64,000 bases of DNA from Clostridia bacterium (GCA_017469265.1 JAFUGS010000048.1:30511-94510), one strand, 5' to 3'. Shown: positions 46,983-56,777, counted from the first letter of the stretch. The notes: generated by a model from the sequence alone, not told the origin. Made by a program: numbers and translations.

Positions 46983-47211
46983 TTTCCTGTCCTTCCCCGG
47001 AGGCGGAGCAAAGCGGTGATCTTTTTCTCCTTCATTTCACACGCTCTATGCCTTCATGCTTCTCCCGCTTCTCCTGCTTCAGGCTCCGCGGCCTCCCATG
47101 GAAATCATTCTTCAGCGCCCTGCTATTTCCTGCATCATGAAGAGAAAAAACGTTCCGGCGATGATTCGCCCGGCGCGGGAGCGTTGTCATGGTATATTGT
47201 GCGACCGCATG

Positions 47212-47243
47212 ATAAAGGAGCCTCCACATCACGGGGGCTCCTG
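47212..47243 (-). terminator. Terminator after the STAND NTPase gene
   Basis: AGGAGCC-CC pairs with GG-GGCTCCT (47216-47224 with 47234-47242). The minus strand continues TTTATC. The rest of 46983-47258 holds no gene that I can support. Confidence 0.65.
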
Positions 47244-47258
47244 AGGGGGATCCTTTCA

Positions 47259-50105
47259 TCAGCGGTTCTCCGCTATCTCGTTCAGGATCCTGTTGCCTTC
47301 CTCTTTCTGGCCAAGAGCAATCATTGTCTCCGCCATATGCCTGCGGCAGTTCCGGGCACGGGGATTCGTCGCGGGATAGTTTTTTCGAAAAAGCGCATCC
47401 GCCTCCATATAATACCCCAGGGCTTCCGCCGGTTTATGCTGCATCCGCAGGATTTCAGCCAGATGATCCAGAGCATCCGGCAGCTTTGCCGGTCCGACCA
47501 CGGGCAATTCACGACAACGCTTCACAGCTTCTCTGGCCACCTGCTCCGCTTCTTCCAGTTGATAAAGTTCGCGAAGGATGATGCTGTAGTTGCACATGAT
47601 CGAAAGATAGTTATCGTCCACCGGAGCGCTATCCTTCTTCAGTTTGTCAAGATGTGCTTTCAGGGCATCCCGGGCGGATATCCGATCACCGCATTTCCCA
47701 CGGAAGAAACTCAGCGCGTTCCGGGAAGCTGTCATCGTGGGAGAATCGTCCGTATACCCTCTTTTTCTCAAGATTTCCAGAACGCTCGTCATCAGCGGCA
47801 GGGTTTCCTCGTACCGTTTCAGATCCGCCAGCGTATAGGCCATGCGCGTATCGTTGGTCGCGTCCTCCACCGTGCCCAGATAATCATGCGCAAGGATGAG
47901 TTTTCTGGCCTCCGTCAAGGTCTCCAATGCCGCCTCCGGATCCTTCAGCACGCCGCGCTGAACGCCGCCATAGAAATTCAGATAATTGATCAGCTGGAAA
48001 ACGCGATCCTCCTGAGGCCGCAGCCGGACAAGCAGCGTCTGCAGCCGGTCTCTGCGGATGAAGGAGCCGCCGATTTCCATCATATTCACCAGCAGGATGA
48101 AATGGCTGGCGCTCTGAAGATCCAGCGCTGAATATCGCTCCAGTTTTTCCGCCAGGCCGTCCAGCTGGTCTCTCCAGGGCAGCACAGTGCACCAGAGCAT
48201 CCTGGACGCAATAAGATCCACTTCATCCGCCGGGGTATGGGGCAGCTTATCCAGCCATGCGGTATATTGATCCAGCATCCAGGGCTGAGCCTGCCAGCTG
48301 GGACGGGTCATCACCGTCGCGCAGAGATGATCCAGCACCCAGAGCGCGTCCCGATTTGGCTCCGCGGTTGTCTGAACCATCCGGAGCACCGTCATATACT
48401 GTTGTTGAAGCTGCGGGCTGACATTACCGTCATAGGCCTGGCGCAGCACGGACCAGAGGAGCGGAAACTCCGCCGCTTGAATGTCAGGATTCCGAAACAC
48501 CTCCGCAATCACAGGATGCAGGCAATACCCTGTCAGTTCCCGCTGCAAAAGGCCCAGCGATGACAGTCTTTCCATCATAGCCGCCAGAACAAGCGCATCC
48601 CGATCGATATCCATCGCGTACGAACCCAGCGCTGAAGGCCGCCATGTGTTTTCCGGAAGCATGGCCAGAAGCCGCATCAGCTTTCGCTCCTTCTCCCGCA
48701 GCGGAACGCGGATGAAAAGGGCTTCCAGATAGGTAAGCAGCTCCCTTTGTTCCGGATCCCCGTTTAACGGGATGCCCATAAAGCCATTGGACGACAGGTG
48801 ATCCAGCATATCCTCCGGAGTCATATAACAGGTCTGGCAAAAGGCTGCCAGCAAATGCAGCATCAGCGGATGCCCGCCTGCTCTGTTGGAGAGAGAGATG
48901 AGCCCTGCCCTGTCTTTTTCCGTGAAATATCCTCTGCCCGTCTGGAGGAGCAGCCGAACACCGTCTTCCTCTCCCAGCCGCGGAACCGCGACGGTCGTAA
49001 ATCCCTCCAGCGAAGCGATTCTGCCCGTCGCCAGCACGTGGCAGGACAGGGTTTGCAGTTTTTTCAGCACATGCTCCTCATCGCTGATGGAATCCAGCCC
49101 GTCCGCCACCAGAAGCGTAGACGGATGGTCCAGCCATTCCCAGATCTTTTCCAGAGGATCATCCGCCCGGCTGTCCACCTTTTCCGGAAACAGCTGCGCC
49201 ATGCTCACTGTCAGGGAATCGCTGACTGTCATCATCACCAGGGTCTCATAGACGGATTGCTGCCGGGCCAGCAAAGCAGCCTGACCGGCCAGCTGCGTTT
49301 TTCCGCTTCCTCCAATCCCGGTAAGAAACAGCTTTTTCTTTTCCCGGAGCATACGGAGGATTTTCTCCGGTGTCTCCGTGAGAGGAATGTACTCCTCCCG
49401 CGGCAGTGGCGAACTGGTCAGCTGACCATAAACTTGATCCGTTCGCTGAATCCTGCTGCCATCCGAATCCGCGCACAACCTTTTCCACAACGATGCCGGC
49501 ATCGCCTGCTGATCCACCTGCAGCCTGCGCAGCTCTTCACCGTTCATATCCGGCCCGAACAGGGCCAGCAGCGCGTTCCAGGCCAGTCGGAAGCTGTCAC
49601 GGAACAGCGTGGGAGAATGCACGCCGTCGAAAGGCAGCGTGTAATCGGATCGCAGCAGCAGCAGATGATGATACATCGCGGCATTCAGGAAAGGATCCTC
49701 CGCGGCGCACCGATCCTCAAAGCGATCCAGCGCATTGCGGAATCGTGCCGCGTCGTAGTTCCAGAATGTCAGTATCTCCGAACAATTGGATACCAGTGTC
49801 AGCAGGACTTCCGGGGAAAAACGTTCACCGGCATCGCTTCGAAGTATGCGCGGAGTCGGATTGGAGCCGGTTCTGTTCATCAGATCGGACTGGGCTCGCG
49901 GACGTTTTCCCTGGTCCGGAAACAGGGTGATCAGGGTTTCATCTGAAAGCACATCCTGAAGAAGCCTGCGCCAGAAGGACACCAGGGTCATTCCTCTGAC
50001 CTGCTGGTCCGTAACAGGAAGACGCATTCCCGGCATCGTCAGTCTGCCGGTAATCAGGCGATACAGGTTCTTTGGGGTGAGTTCCAGCGAGGTGTTCTGT
50101 TTCAC
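47259..50105 (-). CDS. STAND (NB-ARC) NTPase with TPR domain
   Basis: A 948-residue signal-transduction ATPase. Residues 1-235 form an N-terminal region with no clear match, including helical blocks LFRDSFRLAWNALLALFGPD. The NB-ARC core follows: Walker A GIGGSGKT (263-270), Walker B LLVADGLD (331-338), HVLATGR (sensor, about 356-362) and GGHPLMLHLLAAF (the NB-ARC G-x-P motif). Then comes a winged-helix part (MRLLAMLPENTWRPSALGSY) and about 450 residues of TPR-like helical repeats (LADLKRYEETLPLMTSVLEI, NYSIILRELYQLEEAEQVAR). This is the architecture of STAND switches used as transcription regulators or anti-phage sensors. No toxic effector domain is recognisable. It lies 207 bp after the secreted-protein gene on the same strand. 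Confidence 0.82.
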   Translation of the reverse strand: MKQNTSLELTPKNLYRLITGRLTMPGMRLPVTDQQVRGMTLVSFWRRLLQDVLSDETLITLFPDQGKRPRAQSDLMNRTGSNPTPRILRSDAGERFSPEVLLTLVSNCSEILTFWNYDAARFRNALDRFEDRCAAEDPFLNAAMYHHLLLLRSDYTLPFDGVHSPTLFRDSFRLAWNALLALFGPDMNGEELRRLQVDQQAMPASLWKRLCADSDGSRIQRTDQVYGQLTSSPLPREEYIPLTETPEKILRMLREKKKLFLTGIGGSGKTQLAGQAALLARQQSVYETLVMMTVSDSLTVSMAQLFPEKVDSRADDPLEKIWEWLDHPSTLLVADGLDSISDEEHVLKKLQTLSCHVLATGRIASLEGFTTVAVPRLGEEDGVRLLLQTGRGYFTEKDRAGLISLSNRAGGHPLMLHLLAAFCQTCYMTPEDMLDHLSSNGFMGIPLNGDPEQRELLTYLEALFIRVPLREKERKLMRLLAMLPENTWRPSALGSYAMDIDRDALVLAAMMERLSSLGLLQRELTGYCLHPVIAEVFRNPDIQAAEFPLLWSVLRQAYDGNVSPQLQQQYMTVLRMVQTTAEPNRDALWVLDHLCATVMTRPSWQAQPWMLDQYTAWLDKLPHTPADEVDLIASRMLWCTVLPWRDQLDGLAEKLERYSALDLQSASHFILLVNMMEIGGSFIRRDRLQTLLVRLRPQEDRVFQLINYLNFYGGVQRGVLKDPEAALETLTEARKLILAHDYLGTVEDATNDTRMAYTLADLKRYEETLPLMTSVLEILRKRGYTDDSPTMTASRNALSFFRGKCGDRISARDALKAHLDKLKKDSAPVDDNYLSIMCNYSIILRELYQLEEAEQVAREAVKRCRELPVVGPAKLPDALDHLAEILRMQHKPAEALGYYMEADALFRKNYPATNPRARNCRRHMAETMIALGQKEEGNRILNEIAENR

Positions 50106-50311
50106 TCATATGCCTCCGTTCCCTCGCAATGACATCATATAGTTTTTGATCCTGGCTACAGTCAATTCCCCTGTGACAGATTCAAGGCAGGTGTATTGTA
50201 TACCGGATCTGTTATTGGTACAAGCCCTCTGAAGTTTGTGGATGCACAGATTCCCTGAGATGGGGGCCAATTCGGTTCCTGCGTTTAATGTACACATCAA
50301 ACGCATCGCTG

Positions 50312-53300
50312 TCAGTACAGTTCTCCCGTCACATAGGGAATTTCATGGAGGCGGGCAAAAGCGGCCGCCGTTTCATTGGTCGTATGAAGCACCACATGAT
50401 CCGAGTTTTCAAACGCGCTGTCAGCGATTTGCGTCACGGAACTGGGAATGTAAACCAGTCGAAGATTCGCGCAGTTGGCAAATGCTCTTGGCCCGATGGC
50501 CGTCAGCCCATCGTTGATGACCACGGTGCTCATGGCGCTGTTTCCGGCAAAAGCCTCTTCCTCCAGGGTGATGGTTCCGCCTGGCAGTGTAATGCGGTTC
50601 ACATCATTTTCATTCAGTTCAGGTACGTAAACGCGGCACTGCTCTCCCGGCACAGTGATGCTGTTGCCAGCCTTGTCGCTGATGATAGCCTCGGTATAAT
50701 ACCAGCAGTTCCGGGCAAAGCCGCAGTCCTCGATCTCCAATGTATGGCACACGTTCCAGTACGGGCTGTCATTCACCATGGTGACTGTGTGCACCTGTGC
50801 CTCGTCCCGGCTGGACCCCTGGGGCCAGGAGCGGAACGCCACCTCGTAGACGGAAATATTATCCGTCACCGAATAGATGACCGCAAATCCATGATCCGTG
50901 ATTTCCAGATACGTAATACCGTCCAGGGCCGGGGCCTCCTGATCAGTATAGCGATAGCGAACCCTGATCGTTTCGGCGTTTTCATCAGGGCTGTCGCTCC
51001 ATCCCTGATCCAGTGTCCATTGATAGGTATTTATGGCCTGTTTGTCCTGATAAACATATTTTTTGTACCACAGATGGCTGCGGTAGGGATGATCGCTGTT
51101 GTCGCACGTTTCACCACCCTTGCAGGCAACCCAGTCATCGTTGGACTTCCACTTGAGCACATAATAGGTATAGCGGCTGTCCACGCTGTCGGTGGCGCTG
51201 CTTGCCTCATAGCTGAGCGAAACGTTCCTGAATACATCCAGATGCACATAGCCCTTGGAGGTGTTGTAGGCATAGTTAACCGCGTCGCTTCCATCGGTTT
51301 TGCACCAGTGGTAGTAATAATACCGCACCAGCTGCCGTGTTTCAGAGGTCGCCAGCTGGAAATCGGATTCATACTCGCCGCCGCTGTTGACGTACCGGGT
51401 ACTGACGATCTCGCCCTGGGTCCAGTCGTTTCCCGGGCTGGTTTCACCTTGTGCATACCGTACGGTATGATACTGCACCTGTACAACGCTGGGATCGATG
51501 CTGTCAGGAAGTGACGACGCGTAAACCCATCCCTCTTCATCCTGGGTCACTGCTGTAAACTGGGCATACACCGTTACATCCTCGGCAGGCATGGTAAAGA
51601 CGGTATTCGCATTGGCAGCGTTTTCAAAACTGCCGCCGCCGGAGGAAAACCAGCCGGCAAATTCGTATCCTTCAGCGGGCGTAGCGCACAGCAGAATCTC
51701 CTGATTATAGCCCAGCGACGCGCTGCTATGGTTCACGCTGCCATTTTCCACAGCTTCCACTGTGAGATTATATTTCAGTCTGGTAAAGGAGGCAACCACC
51801 TGGGCAGCCGATCCCGGCATGGTGAAACTTGTAACCAGGCTGCCAGCATTGGACAGCTGCCCTGCCGACGCGTTCCATTGGGCGAACGCGTAGCCCGTAT
51901 CGGGGGCGGCGATTAATTGCATCACATTGCCCGCGGCGTAACTGCCGGAAGCGCCCTTTGTGATTTTACCGCCTTCGCCTGCCTGAATCGTCAAAGGATA
52001 AGTGGCAGCGGAGCCCGGCACGGTATAGCTGCCCACACTGCTGGCCGCCAGGTCGTTCGTACTGTCAAAGCTGTAAAATTTATAATAGTAGGTTACACCG
52101 GGCGTAAATGTCATGTTGAAGGAAGTGGCGCGATAAAACACGTATGTACCGCCCCGCCCGCTGTCATAAACCTCGACATTTTTATCCATGGCGCGGGCAA
52201 CACCGCTGGGAATATTATAGGGGGTGGCGCCGTCAACATCGTTCCTGGACGCGCCTACAAAGCATCCGACCTCCTTAAGTGATACGTCGGCTTTATTGTA
52301 ATAAGCCCAGGCATTGAACAGGCCCTGGTCATTGGTAACCAGTCCGTCCCATCGCACAGCCGTACCTTTGGTCGAAAACTTTTTGGTTTCGGTATGGAGG
52401 CTGACATCATTGACCTTGCAGGTCCAGCGATAATAATACGTGCTTCCAGGTACAAGTGACAGTGAGGAATTATGTCCGTTTTTAAGCTGTGAAATATCAG
52501 AGAGTGAAAAGTTATATGTATAATAAGTGGTTTGCCCGGAGACGCTTGTCGTGGCTGTTGGCGTATCAAACTGCTTGAAATACATGAGGGAAGGCAGCGT
52601 GGTCAAAACATAATTCCCGGGAGAATTCAATATGTCGGCACTTTGACTCACGGCCAGTGTCACGTCCGTAACCTGATGCGGTGTATTTATGAGGCCGGTC
52701 TTTCCTACCTCTATCTTCAAAGAGCTTGTAAAGGATGCTGTGGTTTTTTCAGCTGTGACACTGGTACTGGCCCAACTTTTTCCGACTTTTCCAAATTTCA
52801 GCTTATAATTGGCTGTTACAGTAGCATTTGAAGCGGGCATGGTGAAATCAATTATTGCGGAAGAGGGATCAGAAATCGTGCCGCTAGTGCATGTCCAATT
52901 GACGAATTCGTGATCCGCATCAGGCTGTGCCGTCAGTGTGATCTTCGTATTCTTCTTATATAAGGAACCATTCGTCGCACCAGAAACCGTGCCGCCTGTA
53001 CTATTAATTGTCAGTGGGAATTCTTCAAGCTTATATACTTCAACCTCCGGCCATGTATACGTGTTGCCAATAAAGGTATGCGCTACAGCAGGACGGTAAG
53101 ATGCATCACTAAATGAATCCAGTACGACAGGCTCGCCACGTGACAATGAAGCGCTCCGACCAATATAGGCTTTATGATTCGGTGATATAAGGATACATCC
53201 ATATCCCTTCTTTAATAGATTCATAATCGTAGTGGCATCTTTTGTTTTGTCTGTAGAAAGGCTGATCCATTCTCTGTTTAGGGTCACTCCCTTTTTTGAG

Positions 53301-53698
53301 GCGTATGTTGGCGCATAGTCCCAGAAGGACTTTCCTGCAAGTTCAAAGTATTTATCAGGATTAAACTCGTTTACATTGCTTGGCGCAATACCGAATTCTA
53401 CAAGTAGTTTACTTTGAGCAACCATGTAACATCCATACATTCTCATTTCAGAGTAAATGGATGCTCCTTGGCACCAGTATTGCCAGTATTTATGATAAGC
53501 CCCGGTTCCCGTTGTTTTATTTATTGGTATTTCTTCTCCCAGAATCAGCACTGTCGTACCATTGCTATCCCATCCATCCAATGCAAGCGCAGAACTTGCG
53601 CAAACAATCAAAAGCAGGATTGCCAGGCAAACAGAGATTTTTGTCTTCACTAGGAAACTGCTCCTTTTTTTTATGGTGTTTCTTCTTTCCGCCAGCAT
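50312..53698 (-). CDS. Large secreted protein: C39-like peptidase domain, InlB-type repeats, LRR
   Basis: A 1128-residue exported protein. The signal peptide is long, basic then hydrophobic (ISVCLAILLLIVCASSALA). Residues 45-225 look like a C39/papain-like peptidase domain: QYWCQGASIYSEMRMYGCYM with candidate Cys90, ISPNHKAYIG with His175 and VVLDSFSD with Asp194. Three InlB B-type repeats follow (LTINSTGGTVSGATNGSLYK; LTIQAGEGGKITKGASGSYA; LTVEAVENGSVNHSSASLGY; each ending near FTMP). Between them lie Ig-like beta segments. The last 90 residues are a BspA-type leucine-rich repeat (ITLEEEAFAGNSAMSTVVIN). No sortase motif. Likely a surface or secreted adhesin with a cysteine peptidase head. 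GGAGG precedes the ATG. Confidence 0.78.
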   Translation of the reverse strand: MLAERRNTIKKRSSFLVKTKISVCLAILLLIVCASSALALDGWDSNGTTVLILGEEIPINKTTGTGAYHKYWQYWCQGASIYSEMRMYGCYMVAQSKLLVEFGIAPSNVNEFNPDKYFELAGKSFWDYAPTYASKKGVTLNREWISLSTDKTKDATTIMNLLKKGYGCILISPNHKAYIGRSASLSRGEPVVLDSFSDASYRPAVAHTFIGNTYTWPEVEVYKLEEFPLTINSTGGTVSGATNGSLYKKNTKITLTAQPDADHEFVNWTCTSGTISDPSSAIIDFTMPASNATVTANYKLKFGKVGKSWASTSVTAEKTTASFTSSLKIEVGKTGLINTPHQVTDVTLAVSQSADILNSPGNYVLTTLPSLMYFKQFDTPTATTSVSGQTTYYTYNFSLSDISQLKNGHNSSLSLVPGSTYYYRWTCKVNDVSLHTETKKFSTKGTAVRWDGLVTNDQGLFNAWAYYNKADVSLKEVGCFVGASRNDVDGATPYNIPSGVARAMDKNVEVYDSGRGGTYVFYRATSFNMTFTPGVTYYYKFYSFDSTNDLAASSVGSYTVPGSAATYPLTIQAGEGGKITKGASGSYAAGNVMQLIAAPDTGYAFAQWNASAGQLSNAGSLVTSFTMPGSAAQVVASFTRLKYNLTVEAVENGSVNHSSASLGYNQEILLCATPAEGYEFAGWFSSGGGSFENAANANTVFTMPAEDVTVYAQFTAVTQDEEGWVYASSLPDSIDPSVVQVQYHTVRYAQGETSPGNDWTQGEIVSTRYVNSGGEYESDFQLATSETRQLVRYYYYHWCKTDGSDAVNYAYNTSKGYVHLDVFRNVSLSYEASSATDSVDSRYTYYVLKWKSNDDWVACKGGETCDNSDHPYRSHLWYKKYVYQDKQAINTYQWTLDQGWSDSPDENAETIRVRYRYTDQEAPALDGITYLEITDHGFAVIYSVTDNISVYEVAFRSWPQGSSRDEAQVHTVTMVNDSPYWNVCHTLEIEDCGFARNCWYYTEAIISDKAGNSITVPGEQCRVYVPELNENDVNRITLPGGTITLEEEAFAGNSAMSTVVINDGLTAIGPRAFANCANLRLVYIPSSVTQIADSAFENSDHVVLHTTNETAAAFARLHEIPYVTGELY

Positions 53699-53845
53699 TC
53701 TTCCGGTCCTCCCTCATAGTATTCTTTAGAATAATCCAGATTATTTGTCACCCAGCCCTTTAGTCGACCCTGCTCCATTTCAAGAATGCTCTTTCATTTT
53801 CCCTGCGTACAACGTTTGGGATTGCTTTCACCGCGAAAATACTAA

Positions 53846-53885
53846 GAAAAAAAGCAGCCTCCGTCAATGACAGAAGGCCGCTTTT
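53846..53885 (-). terminator. Terminator after the YczE-like gene
   Basis: AAAGCAGCCT (53851-53860) pairs with AGGCCGCTTT (53875-53884), one mismatch. On the minus strand TTTTTTT follows. The remaining 53699-53969 interval holds no gene that I can support. Confidence 0.7.
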
Positions 53886-53969
53886 CCTGAAACTCGCATG
53901 TTTTTGAATCTTTTCTCGCATAATCAAACCATGTTTTTGGCATCCATGATTTGATAACCTGTCGCCGTG

Positions 53970-54635
53970 TTATTCTCCTCGTTTCTCACCGTCCCCGGCC
54001 AGAAGGGGTCTGGCCACGCGCGCGTTGAAAAACTCGATCAGCGGGCCCATGAAGAAGGCGGTGATGATCGTCCCGACGCCAACGATTTCCGGTACCTGGC
54101 CCCAGGTTCCGCCGCCCAGCAGAAACACGGCGATCCCCGTAATGACGCACACCAGATCCGTCGCGATCCGGATGTATTTGAATGGGCCCCACTTCCATTT
54201 GCCGGACATGGTGATGGCGACGGAATCGTAGGTGGAAACGCCCAGATCCGCGGTCATGTACAGCGCGCTGCCGAAGCAGATCACGACAATCCCTACCACC
54301 AGGAACAGCGCGCGCAGGCCGATCGCCGGCTCCGGAAACCATCCCTGCAGCGTTTCCAGCGTAAACTGGGTGATATATCCCAGCAGGAACAGGTTAATAA
54401 AGGTTGCGATGCCGATATTGTGGCGGTTAAAGATCAGGCTGAAGCACAGCAGAATCGCGTTCACAATCACGTACAGCGTTCCAAAGGGAATCGGAATCAG
54501 CTGATCCAGACCGCTCATCAGGCTCTGGAATGGATCCACTCCGAAGGCCGCCAGCTTGAAGAATCCCACCGCGATGGCACAGATGATCACCCCGCAGAGG
54601 GACATCATGACCCTGCGCATACTCACATTTTTCAT
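53970..54635 (-). CDS. YczE/YyaS/YitT-like membrane protein
   Basis: A 221-residue integral membrane protein with about five or six helices. The family pattern includes FKLAAFGVDPFQSLMSGLDQ, ADLGVSTYDSVAITMSGKWK and RIATDLVCVITGIAVFLLGG. Members are common in Firmicutes and have no settled role. ATG 54635 follows GGGGAA; an upstream ATG (54737) would add a basic leader. It lies 104 bp after the GH113-like gene. Confidence 0.8.
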   Translation of the reverse strand: MKNVSMRRVMMSLCGVIICAIAVGFFKLAAFGVDPFQSLMSGLDQLIPIPFGTLYVIVNAILLCFSLIFNRHNIGIATFINLFLLGYITQFTLETLQGWFPEPAIGLRALFLVVGIVVICFGSALYMTADLGVSTYDSVAITMSGKWKWGPFKYIRIATDLVCVITGIAVFLLGGGTWGQVPEIVGVGTIITAFFMGPLIEFFNARVARPLLAGDGEKRGE

Positions 54636-54739
54636 ATACTGTTCCCCTTCTCCCGGTTTTTTACCGGCGTTTATCATTTTGCCGCGTGATTTGTCTCCCC
54701 CGCGGTGGTTTTTCCGCTTCACTTTTACGGCAGGCACAT

Positions 54740-55702
54740 TTACGCGCGGCTTTCCTTCTCTTCGCGCCGCCGGATCTTCCCCGCAAAGTCAGCCAGCACC
54801 TGATTGGCGGGTTTCCCCCAGGTACAGTACCCGTTCTGGTCCTGTCCGGCAAATTCCGGATACAGCCTGGTCGCGGGCCAGTCCCACCATCCGGTTCCCC
54901 GGACGAAGGGATACTCCCCCATCATGTCCGTAAAGGCCTGATACCAGGCACGCTGCGCCTCCACGCTGGTAGCGCCTCCGAAATTCCAGTCGTTCGGGCG
55001 CTGCTCGCTGCCGGTTCGGGAGGGACATCCGCATTCCATGAACATAAAGGGTTTCCCGGCCGCCTCCGCTACCGCCTGAATCCGTTCAAAATGCGTCCTC
55101 AGCTCAGTGAGCGGATAATAGCCGGAGGAGGATATGCAGTCCACGGCGTCCCACCATCGGACATTGTTTTCCTGGAATTTATCACAGTTGTAGCTCACCG
55201 GCCCATGATAAATCTTCCGAACCTCAGCGATCAGCTTCCGCCATTCTTTTTCCCGGTGATCCGTTCCCACCATTTCACAGCCAACGCAGAACATCTCCGC
55301 CCGGTTCTCCTCAGCCATCCGCGCGACCCGGCACACATGGGCGGTCCAGGCATCGAACCACTCGGCCCAGCCCGGTTCCGTCGGCACCTCCGTGTCAAAG
55401 AATCGGATATAGGCCCGCCAGTACCCGTCCCGGCAGTTCACCATGGCCTTGAGGATGACCTTGAGATTCAGCCTGCGGGCATGCTCGCACACCGCCCGAA
55501 CATCCTCCGCGTCCATGACATCCGGATGATCGGAATCCATGACGGTCGAATAGGTATGCGCCTGCCAGGCACACACGGGCAGAATGATCGCGTTGCAGCC
55601 CGTGGATTCCGCCATGAGCCGAAGGGATTCCTTCCAGGCGGAACCTTTCGTAAATCCGCGCTTCTCACAGAAGCCAAAGGTATAGGCATTCAGAAACTCC
55701 AT
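54740..55702 (-). CDS. Glycoside hydrolase family 113-like (beta-mannanase type)
   Basis: A 320-residue cytoplasmic TIM-barrel glycosidase. The GH113 pattern is clear: acid/base Glu in FCVGCEMVGTDHREKEWRKL (E143), VSYNCDKFQENNVRWWDAVD, nucleophile Glu in PFMFMECGCPSRTGSE (E223), and the late barrel strand GTGWWDWPATRLYPEF. Known GH113 members cleave beta-1,4-mannan oligosaccharides; the specificity here is inferred. No signal peptide, so it would act on imported oligosaccharides. It starts 28 bp after the phosphatase fusion on the same strand. Confidence 0.82.
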   Translation of the reverse strand: MEFLNAYTFGFCEKRGFTKGSAWKESLRLMAESTGCNAIILPVCAWQAHTYSTVMDSDHPDVMDAEDVRAVCEHARRLNLKVILKAMVNCRDGYWRAYIRFFDTEVPTEPGWAEWFDAWTAHVCRVARMAEENRAEMFCVGCEMVGTDHREKEWRKLIAEVRKIYHGPVSYNCDKFQENNVRWWDAVDCISSSGYYPLTELRTHFERIQAVAEAAGKPFMFMECGCPSRTGSEQRPNDWNFGGATSVEAQRAWYQAFTDMMGEYPFVRGTGWWDWPATRLYPEFAGQDQNGYCTWGKPANQVLADFAGKIRRREEKESRA

Positions 55703-55730
55703 CTTTGACTCGCCTCCCTGATCGTCTATT

Positions 55731-56681
55731 TTACACCCCCGGCTGTTCCGGGAAAAGGATTTTTTCTACGCGCAGTATTTTTCCATCCCGCACATTCATT
55801 TTGGCCATGCTGACCTCCCCGCCAAACCGGGGCCGGCCGCAGCTGCCCGGATTCAGCCACAGCCGTCCGTCAATCCGCTCCTCGCTGTATCGGTGGGTAT
55901 GCCCGAAGATGACCGCCTGAACGCCGTCCAGATCCCGCGGCACATTTCTCCGGTCATGCGTCATCAAGAAAGATACCCCCGCGATTTCAAACCGAAGCAC
56001 GCCGGCCAGATCCCGCAGTCCATCCTGCCAAAGGTCGTTGTTTCCCTTCACCGCGTAGATGGATCCGTACAGGCGCAGCTCATCCAGATCCATCTCCTTC
56101 ACGATGTCCCCCGCGTGAAGAATATGCGTGCAGTCCTGAATCTCCGCGACCACATCCCGCCGCAGCAGCCCATGGGTGTCGGAAAGAATCGCGATCCGCA
56201 CCGGTTCGCCGCTCGGTTCGCCGCTCCTCTGGCCGGCAAGGAAGCGAAGGATTCCTTCACAGCCGGCTTCGATCTGGCTCAGCACGCCCCGAAAATCCCG
56301 GGTGTACCACGGATCATCGATTTCCATTCCCTGTTCTCCTGCCCAGTCCCGGAGCAGGGAAAGTTTTTGCGCCGGATCTCCACCGTATATTCTTTTCATA
56401 TCCGACATATTCTCGTAGTCCATGCCAATCAGATAATCATACCGGTCATAATCCCCGCGAACCGTCTGCCGGGCGGCGTGGGGAGCGCAGGCGTATCCCT
56501 TTGCCACAAGCGCCTTTTTCATCGGCGGATAGATATCATTGCCAATTTCTTCTCTGGTCGCGGCCGCGGAGCTGACTTCCACCTGTAAGATGTTTTTCTC
56601 ACGACACATCTGCTTCAGCACGACCTCCGCCGCCGCACTGCGGCAGATATTGCCGTGGCAGATAAATAAAATCCTGATCAC
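55731..56681 (-). CDS. Fusion of low-molecular-weight protein-tyrosine phosphatase and YfcE-type metallophosphoesterase
   Basis: Two phosphatase domains in one frame. Residues 1-150 are an LMW-PTP: the P-loop CHGNICRS (Cys8, Arg14) and the general acid in DDPWYT (about 123). Residues 161-316 are a calcineurin-like phosphoesterase of the YfcE/MJ0936 type: SDTHG (167), HAGDI (about 190), KGNNDL (about 213), MTHDRR and FGHTHR (260). A short linker (GQRSGEPSGEPV) joins them. I start at GTG 56681, which makes the protein begin (M)IRILFICHGN as in the family and has AGGAGG upstream. An ATG at 56729 adds 16 residues and has no site. Confidence 0.85.
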   Translation of the reverse strand: MIRILFICHGNICRSAAAEVVLKQMCREKNILQVEVSSAAATREEIGNDIYPPMKKALVAKGYACAPHAARQTVRGDYDRYDYLIGMDYENMSDMKRIYGGDPAQKLSLLRDWAGEQGMEIDDPWYTRDFRGVLSQIEAGCEGILRFLAGQRSGEPSGEPVRIAILSDTHGLLRRDVVAEIQDCTHILHAGDIVKEMDLDELRLYGSIYAVKGNNDLWQDGLRDLAGVLRFEIAGVSFLMTHDRRNVPRDLDGVQAVIFGHTHRYSEERIDGRLWLNPGSCGRPRFGGEVSMAKMNVRDGKILRVEKILFPEQPGV

Positions 56682-56777
56682 TGTCTTATCCTGCCTCCTG
56701 ATGCCCGAAGATGCCGCATAATGCCGCATTTCCGGGGATGTCTAATCTGGTCATATTTTTCAAGGGTCAAATTCATA

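Noticed and set aside
47016-48131. Plus-strand frame opposite the end of the STAND gene
   Set aside because: Its product lacks any motif and the opposite strand encodes clear TPRs in frame with the NB-ARC core.
47259-50105. Calling the STAND gene a confirmed anti-phage defence gene
   Set aside because: No effector domain, no neighbouring defence genes, and similar proteins are also transcription regulators. Kept only as a possibility.
50106-50306. Small gene (66 codons) just before the STAND gene
   Set aside because: No ribosome site, no recognisable pattern, and codon use unlike real genes here. I treat the interval as leader sequence.
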